64,000 bases of DNA from Boudabousia liubingyangii (GCF_001907245.1 NZ_MQSU01000002.1:1-64000); one strand, 5' to 3'. Positions 45,664 to 54,688 are shown, numbered from the stretch's first letter. The notes: a model not told the origin generated them from the letters alone. Numbers and translations: made by a program.

Positions 45664-47034
45664 ATGGAAATCTTCCTAGAAATCGTCCGTAAGCCGGCGA
45701 TTATTATTGCCATCGTGACCTTGATTGGTCTACTGGCTACCCGTCAGAAGATGACCAAGGTCATCAGCGGTACCATCATCGCCTTCGTGGGCTTCACCAT
45801 GATTAAGCTTGGTTCCCACATCCTGAGCGACGTGCTCCGAGTCTTCGGTGCCGTCTTCAAGAAGGCCTTCCAGCTAGAAGGCGTCGTTCCCAGTAACGAA
45901 GCCGTTATGTCTGGCCTACTGTCGACACTTGGCTCAACCGCTTCGCTAGTGCTGGTTGTTGGTTTGGTTGCAAATATTGTGATCGCTCGCTTCACCCCCT
46001 TCAAGACGGTTTACCTGTCTCTACACCTAGCGCTGTTCACCGCTTTCGCAATCACCGCGGTCTTCGCTCTAACCAACCTACCGGTATGGGTTGTCATCGT
46101 TGTCGGTGGTCTACTACTAGGCCTCTACATGGCAATCAGCCCCTGGATGATCTCCCACTACACCAAGGACGTCGTCAACTCTGAGGACTACACCATTGCC
46201 CACTCCGGTTCAATGGCATACTACTTCGGTGCATTCCTAGCCAAGAAGTTTGGCAACAAGGATAACGACGCTGAAAACATCACCGTTAACGACCGCATCC
46301 TATTCCTAAAGGATCCGAACGTGGCCACCATGCTGACCATGTTCATCCTCTTCCTAGTCTCCGCAATCGTTGCCGGTTCCGGAACCCTAAACGAAGTACT
46401 AACCGAACTAGCTGGCGGCAAGGCAACCCACGCTAACATGGTTATCTTCTCCATGGAAGAAGGCGCTAAGTTCGCCGGTGGTCTATTCATCGTTAAGGCC
46501 GGCATTAAGCTATTCATCGACGAACTAGTACCCGCATTCAAGGGCTTCGCCAAGATCTTCGCACCTGGTGCAATCCCCGGCGTCGACGTCCTAGTTCTAT
46601 TCGAACACTCCCCGAACACCGCTCTAATCGGCTTCCTAACCTCCTTCGCCACCGGCGTGGTCATGATCTTCGTACTACCGCTATTCGGTTACGCAGTTAT
46701 CATCCCGGGTCTAATGGCTTGCTTCATCACCGGTGGTGCTGCCGCAATCCTCGGTAACTCCGAAGGTGGTCTACGAGGCGCGATTATTGCCTCCGTTGTT
46801 GACGGTCTAATGCTGGCAGTGCTACCCGCAGTTGCACTACCCATGTTCCAGCCCGTCTTCGACAAGTACAAGATCGAGCACACCATGTTCGCAGATCCCG
46901 ATATGATTGCTACAGCAGTACTACTAGCAATCTTCGTGGTCTTCATCCCGATGCTCTTCGGTGTAAAGTCCTTGCTATCCGCTAAGGCTGCTGCCGCTGC
47001 AAAGACCGCAGCTGCTGCTGGCACCGCTGCCTGA
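45664..47034 (+). CDS. UlaA/SgaT-type PTS EIIC transporter in uronate operon
   Basis: A membrane protein of 456 residues and about ten to twelve helices that follows the pattern of ascorbate-type EIIC (UlaA): 'GTIIAFVGFTMIKLGSHIL', 'YTIAHSGSMAYYFGAFLAKKFG' and 'GGLFIVKAGIKLFIDELVPAFKGFAKIFAPGAIPGVDV'. The C-terminus is Ala/Lys-rich. No EIIA or EIIB is encoded in the operon or its surroundings. All partner enzymes use unphosphorylated sugars, and a separate kinase is present. It probably imports uronates or unsaturated uronates, perhaps without phosphorylation. GAGCAAGGAGG precedes the ATG. Confidence 0.85.
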   Translation: MEIFLEIVRKPAIIIAIVTLIGLLATRQKMTKVISGTIIAFVGFTMIKLGSHILSDVLRVFGAVFKKAFQLEGVVPSNEAVMSGLLSTLGSTASLVLVVGLVANIVIARFTPFKTVYLSLHLALFTAFAITAVFALTNLPVWVVIVVGGLLLGLYMAISPWMISHYTKDVVNSEDYTIAHSGSMAYYFGAFLAKKFGNKDNDAENITVNDRILFLKDPNVATMLTMFILFLVSAIVAGSGTLNEVLTELAGGKATHANMVIFSMEEGAKFAGGLFIVKAGIKLFIDELVPAFKGFAKIFAPGAIPGVDVLVLFEHSPNTALIGFLTSFATGVVMIFVLPLFGYAVIIPGLMACFITGGAAAILGNSEGGLRGAIIASVVDGLMLAVLPAVALPMFQPVFDKYKIEHTMFADPDMIATAVLLAIFVVFIPMLFGVKSLLSAKAAAAAKTAAAAGTAA

Positions 47035-47091
47035 TTCAGCAAAGACCGCTGAAATCAAAACACAATAGAAAACAAGAAATAGGAGAAAGAC

Positions 47092-47445
47092 ATGCTGTTC
47101 TTCACCAAGTCCGAACTACCCGTCGACCACGTCGACGACAACACCGACCGCATCGTCATGGCCCGTGGTGGCTCCATGATGTACGCCCACATCTTCTTCA
47201 AGAAGGCTGAGCCGGAAGACGCAACCATCCCGTTGCACAACCACGTGCACGAGCAGATTACCTACGTCCTCAAGGGCTCCTTCAAGTTCGAAATCAACGA
47301 CGAAGATGGCAAGCACGTCCAGGTTGTTCGCGAAGGCGACTCCCTCTACATGCCTTCCGATTCTCGTCACGGCTGCATCCCGCTAGAGGATGACTCCCAG
47401 CTAATCGACTGCTTCACCCCGCAGCGTGAAGACTTCCTGAAGTAA
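47092..47445 (+). CDS. kdgF: KdgF-like cupin, unsaturated-uronate linearisation
   Basis: A single-domain cupin of 117 residues with the metal-binding set 'PLHNHVHEQITYVLKGSF' (three His and one Glu) and a later His in 'PSDSRHGCIP'. KdgF opens 4,5-unsaturated monouronates to the linear 4-deoxy-5-keto sugar, the substrate of KduI. The assignment rests on fold, size and position next to kduI. A good SD (AGGAGA) precedes the ATG. Confidence 0.8.
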   Translation: MLFFTKSELPVDHVDDNTDRIVMARGGSMMYAHIFFKKAEPEDATIPLHNHVHEQITYVLKGSFKFEINDEDGKHVQVVREGDSLYMPSDSRHGCIPLEDDSQLIDCFTPQREDFLK

Positions 47446-47487
47446 GTGGAATCAAGGTATTAGAAATACCTTAAACCTCAGGTCCTA

Positions 47488-47518
47488 GTGGCGGGAAGGA
47501 CACCGTCCTTCCCGCCAC
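47488..47518 (+). terminator. Intercistronic hairpin between kdgF and kduI
   Basis: A perfect 14-bp stem (47488-47501 with 47505-47518) around ACC, followed by aaaacc. It may terminate partly or protect the upstream mRNA. Confidence 0.65.
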
Positions 47519-47557
47519 AAAACCACATCACAGATCACTATCAAGCAGGAGTTATTA

Positions 47558-48397
47558 ATGCAAAAGCTAACCTACCGTCACGCCCATGGTCCGGCGGACA
47601 TTGCCCACTGGGATACCCAGCAGCTTCGCGATGAGTTCCTAATCGAACCCGTGTTCACCCCCGGTGACATCAACATCACCTACAGCTTCCACGACCGTAT
47701 GCTAGTGGCCGGCGTGACCCCCACTACCGAGGCTCTTGAAGTTGTCCTCGACAAAGATCTAGGCACCGATTTCTTCCTGCAGGAACGCGAACTCGGCGTC
47801 ATCAACATTGGTGGCCCCGGCTCCATCGACATCGATGGTCGCGTTGAAAAGATGGCCACCCAGGATGGCTTCTACATCTCCCGTGGCACCCGCCACGTAA
47901 CCTACAGCAGTGACGACCCGAGCAACCCCGCAAAGTTCTACCTAGCATCTGCTCCGGCTCACACTGAATACCCCACCACCCGCATCTCCATTGACGACAT
48001 CAAGCCCCTAGAAATGGGCGACGGCATGTCCCTCAATGAACGCAAGATCTACCAGTACGTGCACCCGAACGTATGCCAGTCCGCACAGCTACAGATGGGC
48101 CTAACCAAGCTAGCTCCCGGATCAGCCTGGAACACCATGCCGGCACACACCCACGCACGTCGCATGGAAGTTTACCTATACTTCGATGTTCCGGAAGATG
48201 CTCGCGTATTCCACCTAATGGGTGAACCCGAAGCCACCAAGCACCTAGCAGTTGGCAATGAGCAGGCAGTAATCAGCCCCTCATGGTCCATCCACAGTGG
48301 CGTCGGCACCTCAAACTACACCTTCATCTGGTCCATGTGTGGCGAAAACAAGGCCTACACCGACATGGACATTGTCCAGCCCAACGAAATTCTCTAA
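47558..48397 (+). CDS. kduI: 5-dehydro-4-deoxy-D-glucuronate isomerase
   Basis: Zinc cupin-fold isomerase that turns 5-keto-4-deoxyuronate into 2,5-diketo-3-deoxygluconate. The 279 residues include 'GPGSIDIDGRVEKMATQDGFYISRGTRHV' and the metal region 'WNTMPAHTHARRMEVYLYFDVPED', then 'SPSWSIHSGVGTSNYTFIWSM', all typical of KduI. The SD is CAGGAG. It is followed after 9 bp by the dehydrogenase of the next step. Confidence 0.95.
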   Translation: MQKLTYRHAHGPADIAHWDTQQLRDEFLIEPVFTPGDINITYSFHDRMLVAGVTPTTEALEVVLDKDLGTDFFLQERELGVINIGGPGSIDIDGRVEKMATQDGFYISRGTRHVTYSSDDPSNPAKFYLASAPAHTEYPTTRISIDDIKPLEMGDGMSLNERKIYQYVHPNVCQSAQLQMGLTKLAPGSAWNTMPAHTHARRMEVYLYFDVPEDARVFHLMGEPEATKHLAVGNEQAVISPSWSIHSGVGTSNYTFIWSMCGENKAYTDMDIVQPNEIL

Positions 48398-48406
48398 GGA
48401 AACAAA

Positions 48407-49207
48407 ATGGCAAACAACGCATTTGAACTAGACGGCAAGATTGCACTTGTCACCGGTGCCGTTTACGGTATTGGCTTCGAAATTGCTAAGGCCCTAGCAG
48501 GCGCCGGCGCAACCATCGTCTTCAACGACCGCACCCAGGAAGGCGTCGACAAGGGCCTAGCCAACTACAAGGAACTAGGCATTGAAGCTCACGGATACGT
48601 CTTCGACGTTACCGACGAAGATGCCGCTAACGCTGCGATCGAAAAGATCAAGGAAGAAGTTGGCATCATCGACATCCTCGTCAACAACGCCGGTATCATC
48701 AAGCGTGTTCCGATGATCGAAATGCCCGCCTCCGAATGGCGTCAGGTCATTGACGTTGACCTAACCGGCCCCTTCATCATGGCCAAGGCTGTACTGCCCG
48801 GCATGATTGAAAAGCAGGGTGGCAAGATCATCAACATCTGCTCCATGATGAGCGAACTCGGCCGCGAAACCGTATCCGCATACGCCGCTGCCAAGGGTGG
48901 CCTAAAGATGCTAACCCGCAACATTGCCTCCGAATACGGTGAATACAACATTCAGTGTAACGGCATTGGCCCGGGCTACATTGCAACCCCGCAGACCGCT
49001 CCGCTACGTGAGAAGCAGGCTGACGGCTCCCGTCACCCCTTCGACCAGTTCATCATCGCCAAGACCCCGGCCGCACGTTGGGGCACCCCCGAAGACTTGG
49101 CCGGCCCGGCCGTCTTCCTATCTTCCTCTGCTTCCGACTTCGTTAACGGACACGTCCTTTACGTTGACGGTGGCATCCTAGCTTACATCGGCAAGCAGCC
49201 TCAGTGA
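48407..49207 (+). CDS. kduD: KduD/DhuD-type short-chain dehydrogenase
   Basis: NAD(P)H-dependent reduction of 2,5-diketo-3-deoxygluconate to KDG. The 266 residues are classical SDR: 'TGAVYGIGFEIA' (about 17-28), 'NNAGI', catalytic Ser146 and YxxxK (Tyr159, Lys163). The C-terminal 'RHPFDQFIIAKTPAARWGTPEDLAGP' and 'YVDGGILAYIGKQP' match the group annotated as gluconate 5-dehydrogenase, which includes the streptococcal DhuD used on glycosaminoglycan uronates. That points to hyaluronan or chondroitin products as well as pectin. The SD (AAGGAAA) overlaps the kduI stop. Confidence 0.9.
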   Translation: MANNAFELDGKIALVTGAVYGIGFEIAKALAGAGATIVFNDRTQEGVDKGLANYKELGIEAHGYVFDVTDEDAANAAIEKIKEEVGIIDILVNNAGIIKRVPMIEMPASEWRQVIDVDLTGPFIMAKAVLPGMIEKQGGKIINICSMMSELGRETVSAYAAAKGGLKMLTRNIASEYGEYNIQCNGIGPGYIATPQTAPLREKQADGSRHPFDQFIIAKTPAARWGTPEDLAGPAVFLSSSASDFVNGHVLYVDGGILAYIGKQPQ

Positions 49208-49224
49208 GTTTAGCCTAGGAAGGT

Positions 49225-49242
49225 AGTTTCTCTCCTGAAACT
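49225..49242 (+). promoter_or_regulatory. AGTTTC-N6-GAAACT inverted repeat after kduD
   Basis: A perfect 6-base inverted repeat sharing the GTTTC/GAAAC half-sites seen before eda. It lies about 165 bp upstream of the IclR gene. It may be a second operator or just a small hairpin. Confidence 0.4.
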
Positions 49243-49253
49243 GTCAACCTGGT

Positions 49254-49302
49254 AGAAGGCCACCAGCAGGTACTAAAGGTTTTACCTACTTGGTGGCCTT
49301 CT
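49254..49302 (+). terminator. Terminator after the uronate operon
   Basis: AGAAGGCCACCA (49254-49265) pairs with TGGTGGCCTTCT (49291-49302), with further pairing of AGGTA with TACCT inside. No T-run follows. Confidence 0.75.
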
Positions 49303-49404
49303 GCCATGTATAGGACTTCTTTACCGCACAGTCGCGAAAGAAGCCACTATACTCAATTAGTCGTTAATAAATAAACAAGCTTTCCACAATGAAGGGGATT
49401 GGCT

Positions 49405-50193
49405 GTGCCCATACTACCCACTCCGGTGGAAGCGATCGATCGTGCCCTAGTGATCATGCAAGCCTTGGCCGAAGCTGGCCCACAAGGCTTATCGATTGCC
49501 CAAATCACCGAAGCGTTAAAACTTAATAAATCAACGGTTTATCGCGCCCTCAGCACCCTAAAGGGGCGAGGGTTCGCGCTCCAAGACGGTGAGAGCGGTA
49601 AATACACTCTGGGGGCAAACGCCATCCGCCTAGGTGATGTCTTCTTCGCCCAATCCAACCTAGCGTTAGTGCTACACCCGGTACTGGAAGCACTTTCAGA
49701 ACGCACCGACGAGCTCGTCCACCTCGGACTCCCATTCGGTGTGGAAGTCATGTACGTTGACAAAGTTGAACCTGCACGTGCTATTCGCGTCTGGTCTGCG
49801 ATCGGACAAACCGTGCCCACCGCGTGGTCAGCCCTAGGCCGCTCACTACTAGCGTTTGGTTCAGTAACCTCTGATCAACTATCCCTCTACCTTTCGGCAG
49901 GTCAGGATAGCACCCGTCAGCTGATCGACCTCTCAGATGCGCAACTATGGAAGAAAATCCAAGAGGCCAGAGCACAGGGATACTCCACCGAAATCGAAGA
50001 AAATGAACCAGGTATCGCCTGTCTGGGCGTAGCGCTCATGCGGGGTAAGAACCCGATCGCAGCAATTTCCATCACCGCTCAGGCCGACCGCATGACCGAA
50101 GCACGAATGCAAGAGCTCTATCAAACCATTACCGAAGTAGTTCCCCCGCTACTGCCGCCAGGCGTTACCCTAGCGGCCAATAGCGCCGAATAA
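49405..50193 (+). CDS. IclR-family transcriptional regulator (probable KdgR-like)
   Basis: A 262-residue regulator. The N-terminal winged helix contains 'GLSIAQITEALKLNKSTVYRALSTLKGRGF' (about 28-60). The C-terminal IclR effector domain contains 'LVHLGLPFGVEVMYVDKVEP' and 'EIEENEPGIACLGVALM'. The GTG start lies 7 bases after GAAGGGG; a TTG at 49399 would be too close to it. IclR proteins of the KdgR type control uronate catabolism and bind KDG, so the adjacent operon is the likely target. Confidence 0.88.
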   Translation: MPILPTPVEAIDRALVIMQALAEAGPQGLSIAQITEALKLNKSTVYRALSTLKGRGFALQDGESGKYTLGANAIRLGDVFFAQSNLALVLHPVLEALSERTDELVHLGLPFGVEVMYVDKVEPARAIRVWSAIGQTVPTAWSALGRSLLAFGSVTSDQLSLYLSAGQDSTRQLIDLSDAQLWKKIQEARAQGYSTEIEENEPGIACLGVALMRGKNPIAAISITAQADRMTEARMQELYQTITEVVPPLLPPGVTLAANSAE

Positions 50194-50225
50194 TCTAGCT
50201 TCAGCCTTAACAGTTTAATGCACAG

Positions 50226-50278
50226 CCAGAATTGGCTTGGCCCCTAGCGGTAAACGCTAGGGGCCAAGCCAATTCTGG
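50226..50278. terminator. Bidirectional hairpin, 24-bp perfect stem
   Basis: Arms at 50226-50249 and 50255-50278 pair perfectly around GTAAA, between the converging IclR gene and a small unknown gene. Confidence 0.88.
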
Positions 50279-50308
50279 AAGCTTTTAAGCAATCTTTGGA
50301 TTCAAAGA

Positions 50309-50512
50309 TTACTTCTTTGCCTTACGCTCAGTGGGATCCTCGAAAGGCTGAGGGTAAGCGCGGGGGTAAGCATTCTCAACGCGCGGCTGAGCGTAAGCTT
50401 CTTCTACCGGAGCATCTTCAGGAACAACCTGCTGAGTGTACGGAGCTACACGCACATCTTCGATTTCCGGGATTTCCTTAGAATCTACGTTTAGATTTTC
50501 TTTTTCGGTCAT
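50309..50512 (-). CDS. Small acidic Pro/Glu-rich protein, unknown function
   Basis: A 67-residue soluble protein, unrecognised. The first half is acidic, the middle is rich in Pro, Tyr and Ala ('VAPYTQQVVPEDAPVEEAYAQ'), and it ends in a basic 'ERKAKK'. It is likely disordered. A textbook SD (TAGGAGGATCC) precedes the ATG and a hairpin follows the gene, so it is probably real. Confidence 0.65.
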   Translation of the reverse strand: MTEKENLNVDSKEIPEIEDVRVAPYTQQVVPEDAPVEEAYAQPRVENAYPRAYPQPFEDPTERKAKK

Positions 50513-50867
50513 TGGATCCTCCTAATAGTTTCAATCCACTAAGAATAGTAATACATATCGTCCGTCGAAGAAATGCTTTAATGTGCAAATTCGACATCAA
50601 AGTAATGTGATTATGGCAATGAGTTCAGTACGGATTGAACTATAGTCCTATTCTTGGCAGATTTTTTGGGCTGTTGTACAAAATAACCAAGAGCTGTAAG
50701 GATTTATTCCCAGTGCGCGCCTGCAAGATTTGCCAATATAGACATCAATGATGATTCTTTGCTGCCCCTCGCCTAAGTGCCAACCCTCGCCAGTTTCATT
50801 GCCTGTCAAAAAACGGTATATTTGAACTAAGCAGGGGTTGAGTCTCTCCTTCTAAAGGAGGTGGCAA
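50513..50867 (+). other. 355-bp AT-rich intergenic region with divergent promoters
   Basis: No ORF or RNA gene was recognised. TATATT at 50817-50822 is a plausible -10 for the MMPL gene, with TTTCAT 17 bp upstream. A very strong SD (AAAGGAGGTGG) lies just before the ATG at 50868. Confidence 0.5.
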
Positions 50868-53075
50868 ATGTTCCATTATTTGAGTACTCGAGTGATAAGA
50901 CACCCCATGCGCTTCCTTGCGGCTTGGATCGTCCTCTTAGCAGCCAGTCTATTTGCGATTTTCGGGGGCTACGGAACCGACGGGCTCTTCGATCGCCTAA
51001 CCAGCAAAATCACGCCCACCCAAGGTACCCAATCGGCAAAGTTCGTAGAACTGATCAATGAAGACTCAGAAAATGAACAGCTAATCTTGCTCTTTAGCGG
51101 AATCGCAATTCCACAAGACCTGCCCCAAATTCAGCCAAAGGTTACCCAAGCTGCTGAAGAAATCCAAAAAATTCCCGGCGTAAAACAGATAACTAACCCC
51201 CTAGAAAATCTCCAAGACCCACGGAACCAGGCATTGCTGGCAAAGAACCAGGAGGGATTCGCCCTCTTAGTAGTGGTTTCTGGAGCCACCGGAAACGAAA
51301 CTCTAGCCAGCCTTCATAAGGTAGAAGACTATGCCCAACAGTGGGTAAAAGACCAAAAACTTCCCAATCTAAAAGTTAATAGTCTTTCTGAAAAACTAAT
51401 CGGTGAAGAAATCAACGACCTGAGCCGCGAAGATCTAGCAAAAGGTGAGTTAATCTCCCTGCCAGTCGCGCTACTACTGCTAGTCGTAATCTTCGGCGGG
51501 GTCATAGCTGCGGGACTCCCGCTGGCGGGTGCAGTTGCCGCAATCGTGGTCAGCCTGGCAGGCGTCTGGACCATCACCTTCCTGATGGACGTAAATAGCT
51601 TCGTCATAAACATCATCACCATCATTGGTTTGGCCCTCTCAATCGATTACGGTCTGCTAATTGTGAGCCGTTTTAGAGAAGAAATCCTCCGTCAAACCCA
51701 GCCACTGGACGAAAAACGGTTCCCCCGGCGCCCTCGTCAACCAAATGTCGCAAAAGCCGTCCAAGTGACAATCCAAACCGCCGGGCGCACCGTTTTCTAC
51801 TCCGCGGTCACAATCGCGGCAGCCATTAGTGGACTCTTCGTCTTCCCCAACGCCGTATTCAAAATGATCGGCTACGGAGGCGTCCTAGCCACCCTAATTG
51901 CCGTGGCTGCCGCACTCACCCTAGTACCAGCCCTAATCCTACTAAGCGCTCGCTACCTAATCCGCCCCGGAATCCTAAGCCGAATCCCCGGGCTCAGGAA
52001 ACTCTCTCAAGGGGTCGGGGACCAAAGCGATGACCACGGGATCTTTTCCAAACTTGCCAAGGACATCCAGAAGCGCCCCATCATCACCACCTTGATAATT
52101 ACCGGGATTCTGATTGTCATGAGTGTGCCCGTAGGGCAGCTAAAAGTGCGCACGGATATGCACGATTACCTACCGCAAGAATCACAGCAAAAGGTTGCCT
52201 ATGAGCAGGTCCAAACCCAGTATCCAGCCCTTGCGACCGCCCAGATCCAAGCGCTCTATCCGGCGAAATCTGGAAATGTAGAAGCCCTAAAAGAAAAACT
52301 GGAAAGCTATCCCGGGGTGACCCTAGTAACCGCGCAGCCGGTAAGTGAAAACCCTGACTATCTGAAACTGGATATTCACATGGGAGAGCAAGATCCGCTC
52401 AGTGATCAGGTGCTAAGCGATGTCCGGCAGATTCGTACCGAGTACCCAGAAATGGTCGTAGGTGGTCCAGCTGCAGTCCAAGAAGACCTAAACCAGAGTC
52501 TAAAAGACCACGCCCTAGCGGCTTCCGGGATCGTGATCGGGGCGGTGTTTATCCTGCTCTTCGCCATGACCGGATCCCTGATAGTGCCGCTAAAGGCATT
52601 AATTCTAAACTGCTTCTCGCTGGTTGCCTCCCTAGGCGCAACCACGTGGCTATTCCAAGGCGGGCACCTTGGGCTGCCGCAGGTAGTGGGGCTAGAGACC
52701 TTCATCGTGGCCTGCGTGCTAGCCTTCGGCTTTGGCCTGTCAATGGACTACGAGGTTTTCTTGGTGGCGCGCATCAAAGAATACTGGGATCAGACCGAAG
52801 ATAATGACCGTGCGGTCCAGATTGGTTTGCAGCGCTCAGGGCGAATCGTGACCTCGGCAGCGGTGATCATCGTAGCGGTATTCTTCGGTTTTGTTGCTGG
52901 CGAGCTAGTACCGATCAAAGAAATCGGCATTGCGCTTGCTTTGACCGTCATTACCGATGCGACCTTGGTGCGGATGCTGCTAGTACCCGCCACCATGACG
53001 ATTATGGGACGTTGGAACTGGTGGGCTCCAAAGCCGCTACGGAAACTGCACGAAAAAATCGAGATTAAGCATTAG
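50868..53075 (+). CDS. MMPL-family RND transporter
   Basis: A proton-driven exporter of 735 residues and twelve predicted helices in the RND layout: one helix, a soluble loop (about 40-190), five helices, and then a repeat. The family motifs are 'GLALSIDYGLLIVSRFREE' (about 260-275) and 'GFGLSMDYEVFLVARIKE' (about 625-640), with the Asp residues of the proton path. MMPL proteins export lipids, pigments or drugs; the cargo here is unknown. No regulator is adjacent. Confidence 0.9.
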   Translation: MFHYLSTRVIRHPMRFLAAWIVLLAASLFAIFGGYGTDGLFDRLTSKITPTQGTQSAKFVELINEDSENEQLILLFSGIAIPQDLPQIQPKVTQAAEEIQKIPGVKQITNPLENLQDPRNQALLAKNQEGFALLVVVSGATGNETLASLHKVEDYAQQWVKDQKLPNLKVNSLSEKLIGEEINDLSREDLAKGELISLPVALLLLVVIFGGVIAAGLPLAGAVAAIVVSLAGVWTITFLMDVNSFVINIITIIGLALSIDYGLLIVSRFREEILRQTQPLDEKRFPRRPRQPNVAKAVQVTIQTAGRTVFYSAVTIAAAISGLFVFPNAVFKMIGYGGVLATLIAVAAALTLVPALILLSARYLIRPGILSRIPGLRKLSQGVGDQSDDHGIFSKLAKDIQKRPIITTLIITGILIVMSVPVGQLKVRTDMHDYLPQESQQKVAYEQVQTQYPALATAQIQALYPAKSGNVEALKEKLESYPGVTLVTAQPVSENPDYLKLDIHMGEQDPLSDQVLSDVRQIRTEYPEMVVGGPAAVQEDLNQSLKDHALAASGIVIGAVFILLFAMTGSLIVPLKALILNCFSLVASLGATTWLFQGGHLGLPQVVGLETFIVACVLAFGFGLSMDYEVFLVARIKEYWDQTEDNDRAVQIGLQRSGRIVTSAAVIIVAVFFGFVAGELVPIKEIGIALALTVITDATLVRMLLVPATMTIMGRWNWWAPKPLRKLHEKIEIKH

Positions 53076-53154
53076 GGCTCAAAATCTGATTACTGAATCG
53101 CATTTTTTCTGTTAATTTGTAGCCAGTAAAAGCACGTCGTTGTGAGGAGTTCCC

Positions 53155-54396
53155 ATGTCCGCCCTAAAGACCCCAAAGCCCAGTGAGCACACGCCCTCGG
53201 GAACGGAAATAGCGGACGCCCCCGTATACGATACGGCCTTCCATGATCCCTATGGGCGCTGGTCGGCAAAGTGGGATCTGGCGCGCGCTAACGGGGAGCC
53301 GGACGCCCTCGCGCTAAATATTGCTGACCTCGAATTTTCCACCCCCGAGGTCGTAAAAGCAGCTCTGCGTAAGGCAGTCGAGGACGGTCGCTACAGTTAT
53401 ACCGAGCTCTTCCCAGATTTTTACGAGGCTGCGCGCAACTGGCAGCAGCAACACCACGACTGGACTCCAGAGGCTGACCTAGCGGTCTTCTTCCCGCGCA
53501 TCATCCTAGCCGTCGCGGCCCTAGCTAAATACGAGCTAGGGGAGGGCGCCAAGGTGGTCACCTATACGCCCGCCTACGAACCCATCGTTGAAGTCCTGGA
53601 AGCTAATGGCTGTGAGATGGAGTATCTGCCCTTAGAACCGGGGGAGGGGGATGTTTACCCGCTGGACTTTGAGGCGCTGGAGGCGGCTCTTCGGGACGCG
53701 GACGCGTTCTTGCTTACGAACCCACATAATCCCACCGGAAAGGTTTTTAATCAGGCAGAACTGGAAGGGATCGCCAGGGTAGTTGCTAACTGCCCGCAGG
53801 TCTTGGTGCTGTGCGACGATATTCATGCCGACTTTGTTTGGGATCAAAACCGCTACCAGCCTTTGGCGAAGGTAGCGCCCGAATTGTTTGTCGCAGGACG
53901 AATTATTCAGTTCCAATCTCCCGGTAAGACCTTCTCATTAGCGGGGGCGGAAGCGGCTGTCGCCTTTACCGGGAATGCGCAGCTAAAAGCGCGGCTGGAA
54001 CAGATCAAGCGTGCCAGTGGCATCCATAATCCGAACTACTTCGCCATTCCCGCCGCAATTGCAGCTTGGACTCAGGGAAGTCCGTGGCTGGCCCACATTA
54101 AGGCTCTGATTAGAAATAATCTAGAACAGGGCGCCGAGATATTGAATGCAGTCCCGGGAGTCCATACCTACGTGCCGCAAGGGACCTTCCTGCAGTGGGT
54201 GCATGTGCCCGGCTATGAGACCGAGGCGGATTTCCAAAAGTTGGCTCGCGCAGCGGGGATCAGATTTAGTAACGGTTTAGGTTTTGGGGATCATCCTGGC
54301 TATCTGCGTCTGAATGCGGCGATTAGCCCTGAGGTCTATCTGCCGGCCATTGAGCGACTAGCAGAGGTTTTGAAAGACCAAGGACAGAGAAAATAG
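53155..54396 (+). CDS. MalY/PatB-family aminotransferase, probable C-S lyase
   Basis: PLP enzyme of fold type I, 413 residues. The PLP lysine is in 'QFQSPGKTFSLAGAEAAVAF' (about 255-275). 'LLTNPHNPTGKVF' and 'LVLCDDIHADFVW' give the cofactor Asn and Asp, and 'LRLN' near the end the carboxylate Arg. MalY/PatB proteins cleave cystathionine or cysteine-S-conjugates to thiols, pyruvate and ammonia. An N-terminal extension of about 20 residues is seen. GAGGAG precedes the ATG. A sulfur role would fit the MetP-like importer downstream. Confidence 0.85.
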   Translation: MSALKTPKPSEHTPSGTEIADAPVYDTAFHDPYGRWSAKWDLARANGEPDALALNIADLEFSTPEVVKAALRKAVEDGRYSYTELFPDFYEAARNWQQQHHDWTPEADLAVFFPRIILAVAALAKYELGEGAKVVTYTPAYEPIVEVLEANGCEMEYLPLEPGEGDVYPLDFEALEAALRDADAFLLTNPHNPTGKVFNQAELEGIARVVANCPQVLVLCDDIHADFVWDQNRYQPLAKVAPELFVAGRIIQFQSPGKTFSLAGAEAAVAFTGNAQLKARLEQIKRASGIHNPNYFAIPAAIAAWTQGSPWLAHIKALIRNNLEQGAEILNAVPGVHTYVPQGTFLQWVHVPGYETEADFQKLARAAGIRFSNGLGFGDHPGYLRLNAAISPEVYLPAIERLAEVLKDQGQRK

Positions 54397-54464
54397 TTAA
54401 CAGTTGAAATGTCCGGTGGAATCGGTATGGCGATTCTGGGCGACGTATCTGTGGCCTACTAGTT

Positions 54465-54495
54465 GAAGGGGGGATGCGATAGCGCATCCTCCTTT
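54465..54495 (+). terminator. Intrinsic terminator after the C-S lyase gene
   Basis: GGGATGCG pairs with CGCATCCT around ATAG, extended by G-rich and C/T-rich flanks, with TTTT at the end. Confidence 0.8.
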
Positions 54496-54618
54496 TGCTA
54501 TGTTTGACCAGAGGACAGTGTTCGTCTGCTTGTCCAAATTGTGCACTTAGATGACTTAAGGCCCAAAAATTGCATATCTTTTTAATGCATAAATGAGAAA
54601 ACCCGGAACGAAACGCGA

Positions 54619-54624
54619 TATAGT
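54619..54624 (+). promoter_or_regulatory. -10 box TATAGT of the transporter leader
   Basis: TATAGT ends 7 nt before the ATG of the short leader frame at 54632. No SD is seen, so the leader peptide would be read from a leaderless transcript. Confidence 0.6.
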
Positions 54625-54631
54625 ACACAAA

Positions 54632-54688
54632 ATGCCTATTTCAAGAAGACAAATTGCAAGAATTGGATATTATTTCTGCCATGAGTAA
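54632..54688 (+). CDS. Putative 18-residue leader peptide with Tyr-Tyr-Phe codons
   Basis: The short frame encodes MPISRRQIARIGYYFCHE and stops at TAA (54686-54688). Codons 13-15 are TAT-TAT-TTC. It sits between a -10 box and a hairpin-terminator pair, the layout of ribosome-mediated attenuators. It is too short to be called by itself; the support is position and codon content. The control of the downstream importer by aromatic amino acid supply is inference. Confidence 0.5.
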   Translation: MPISRRQIARIGYYFCHE

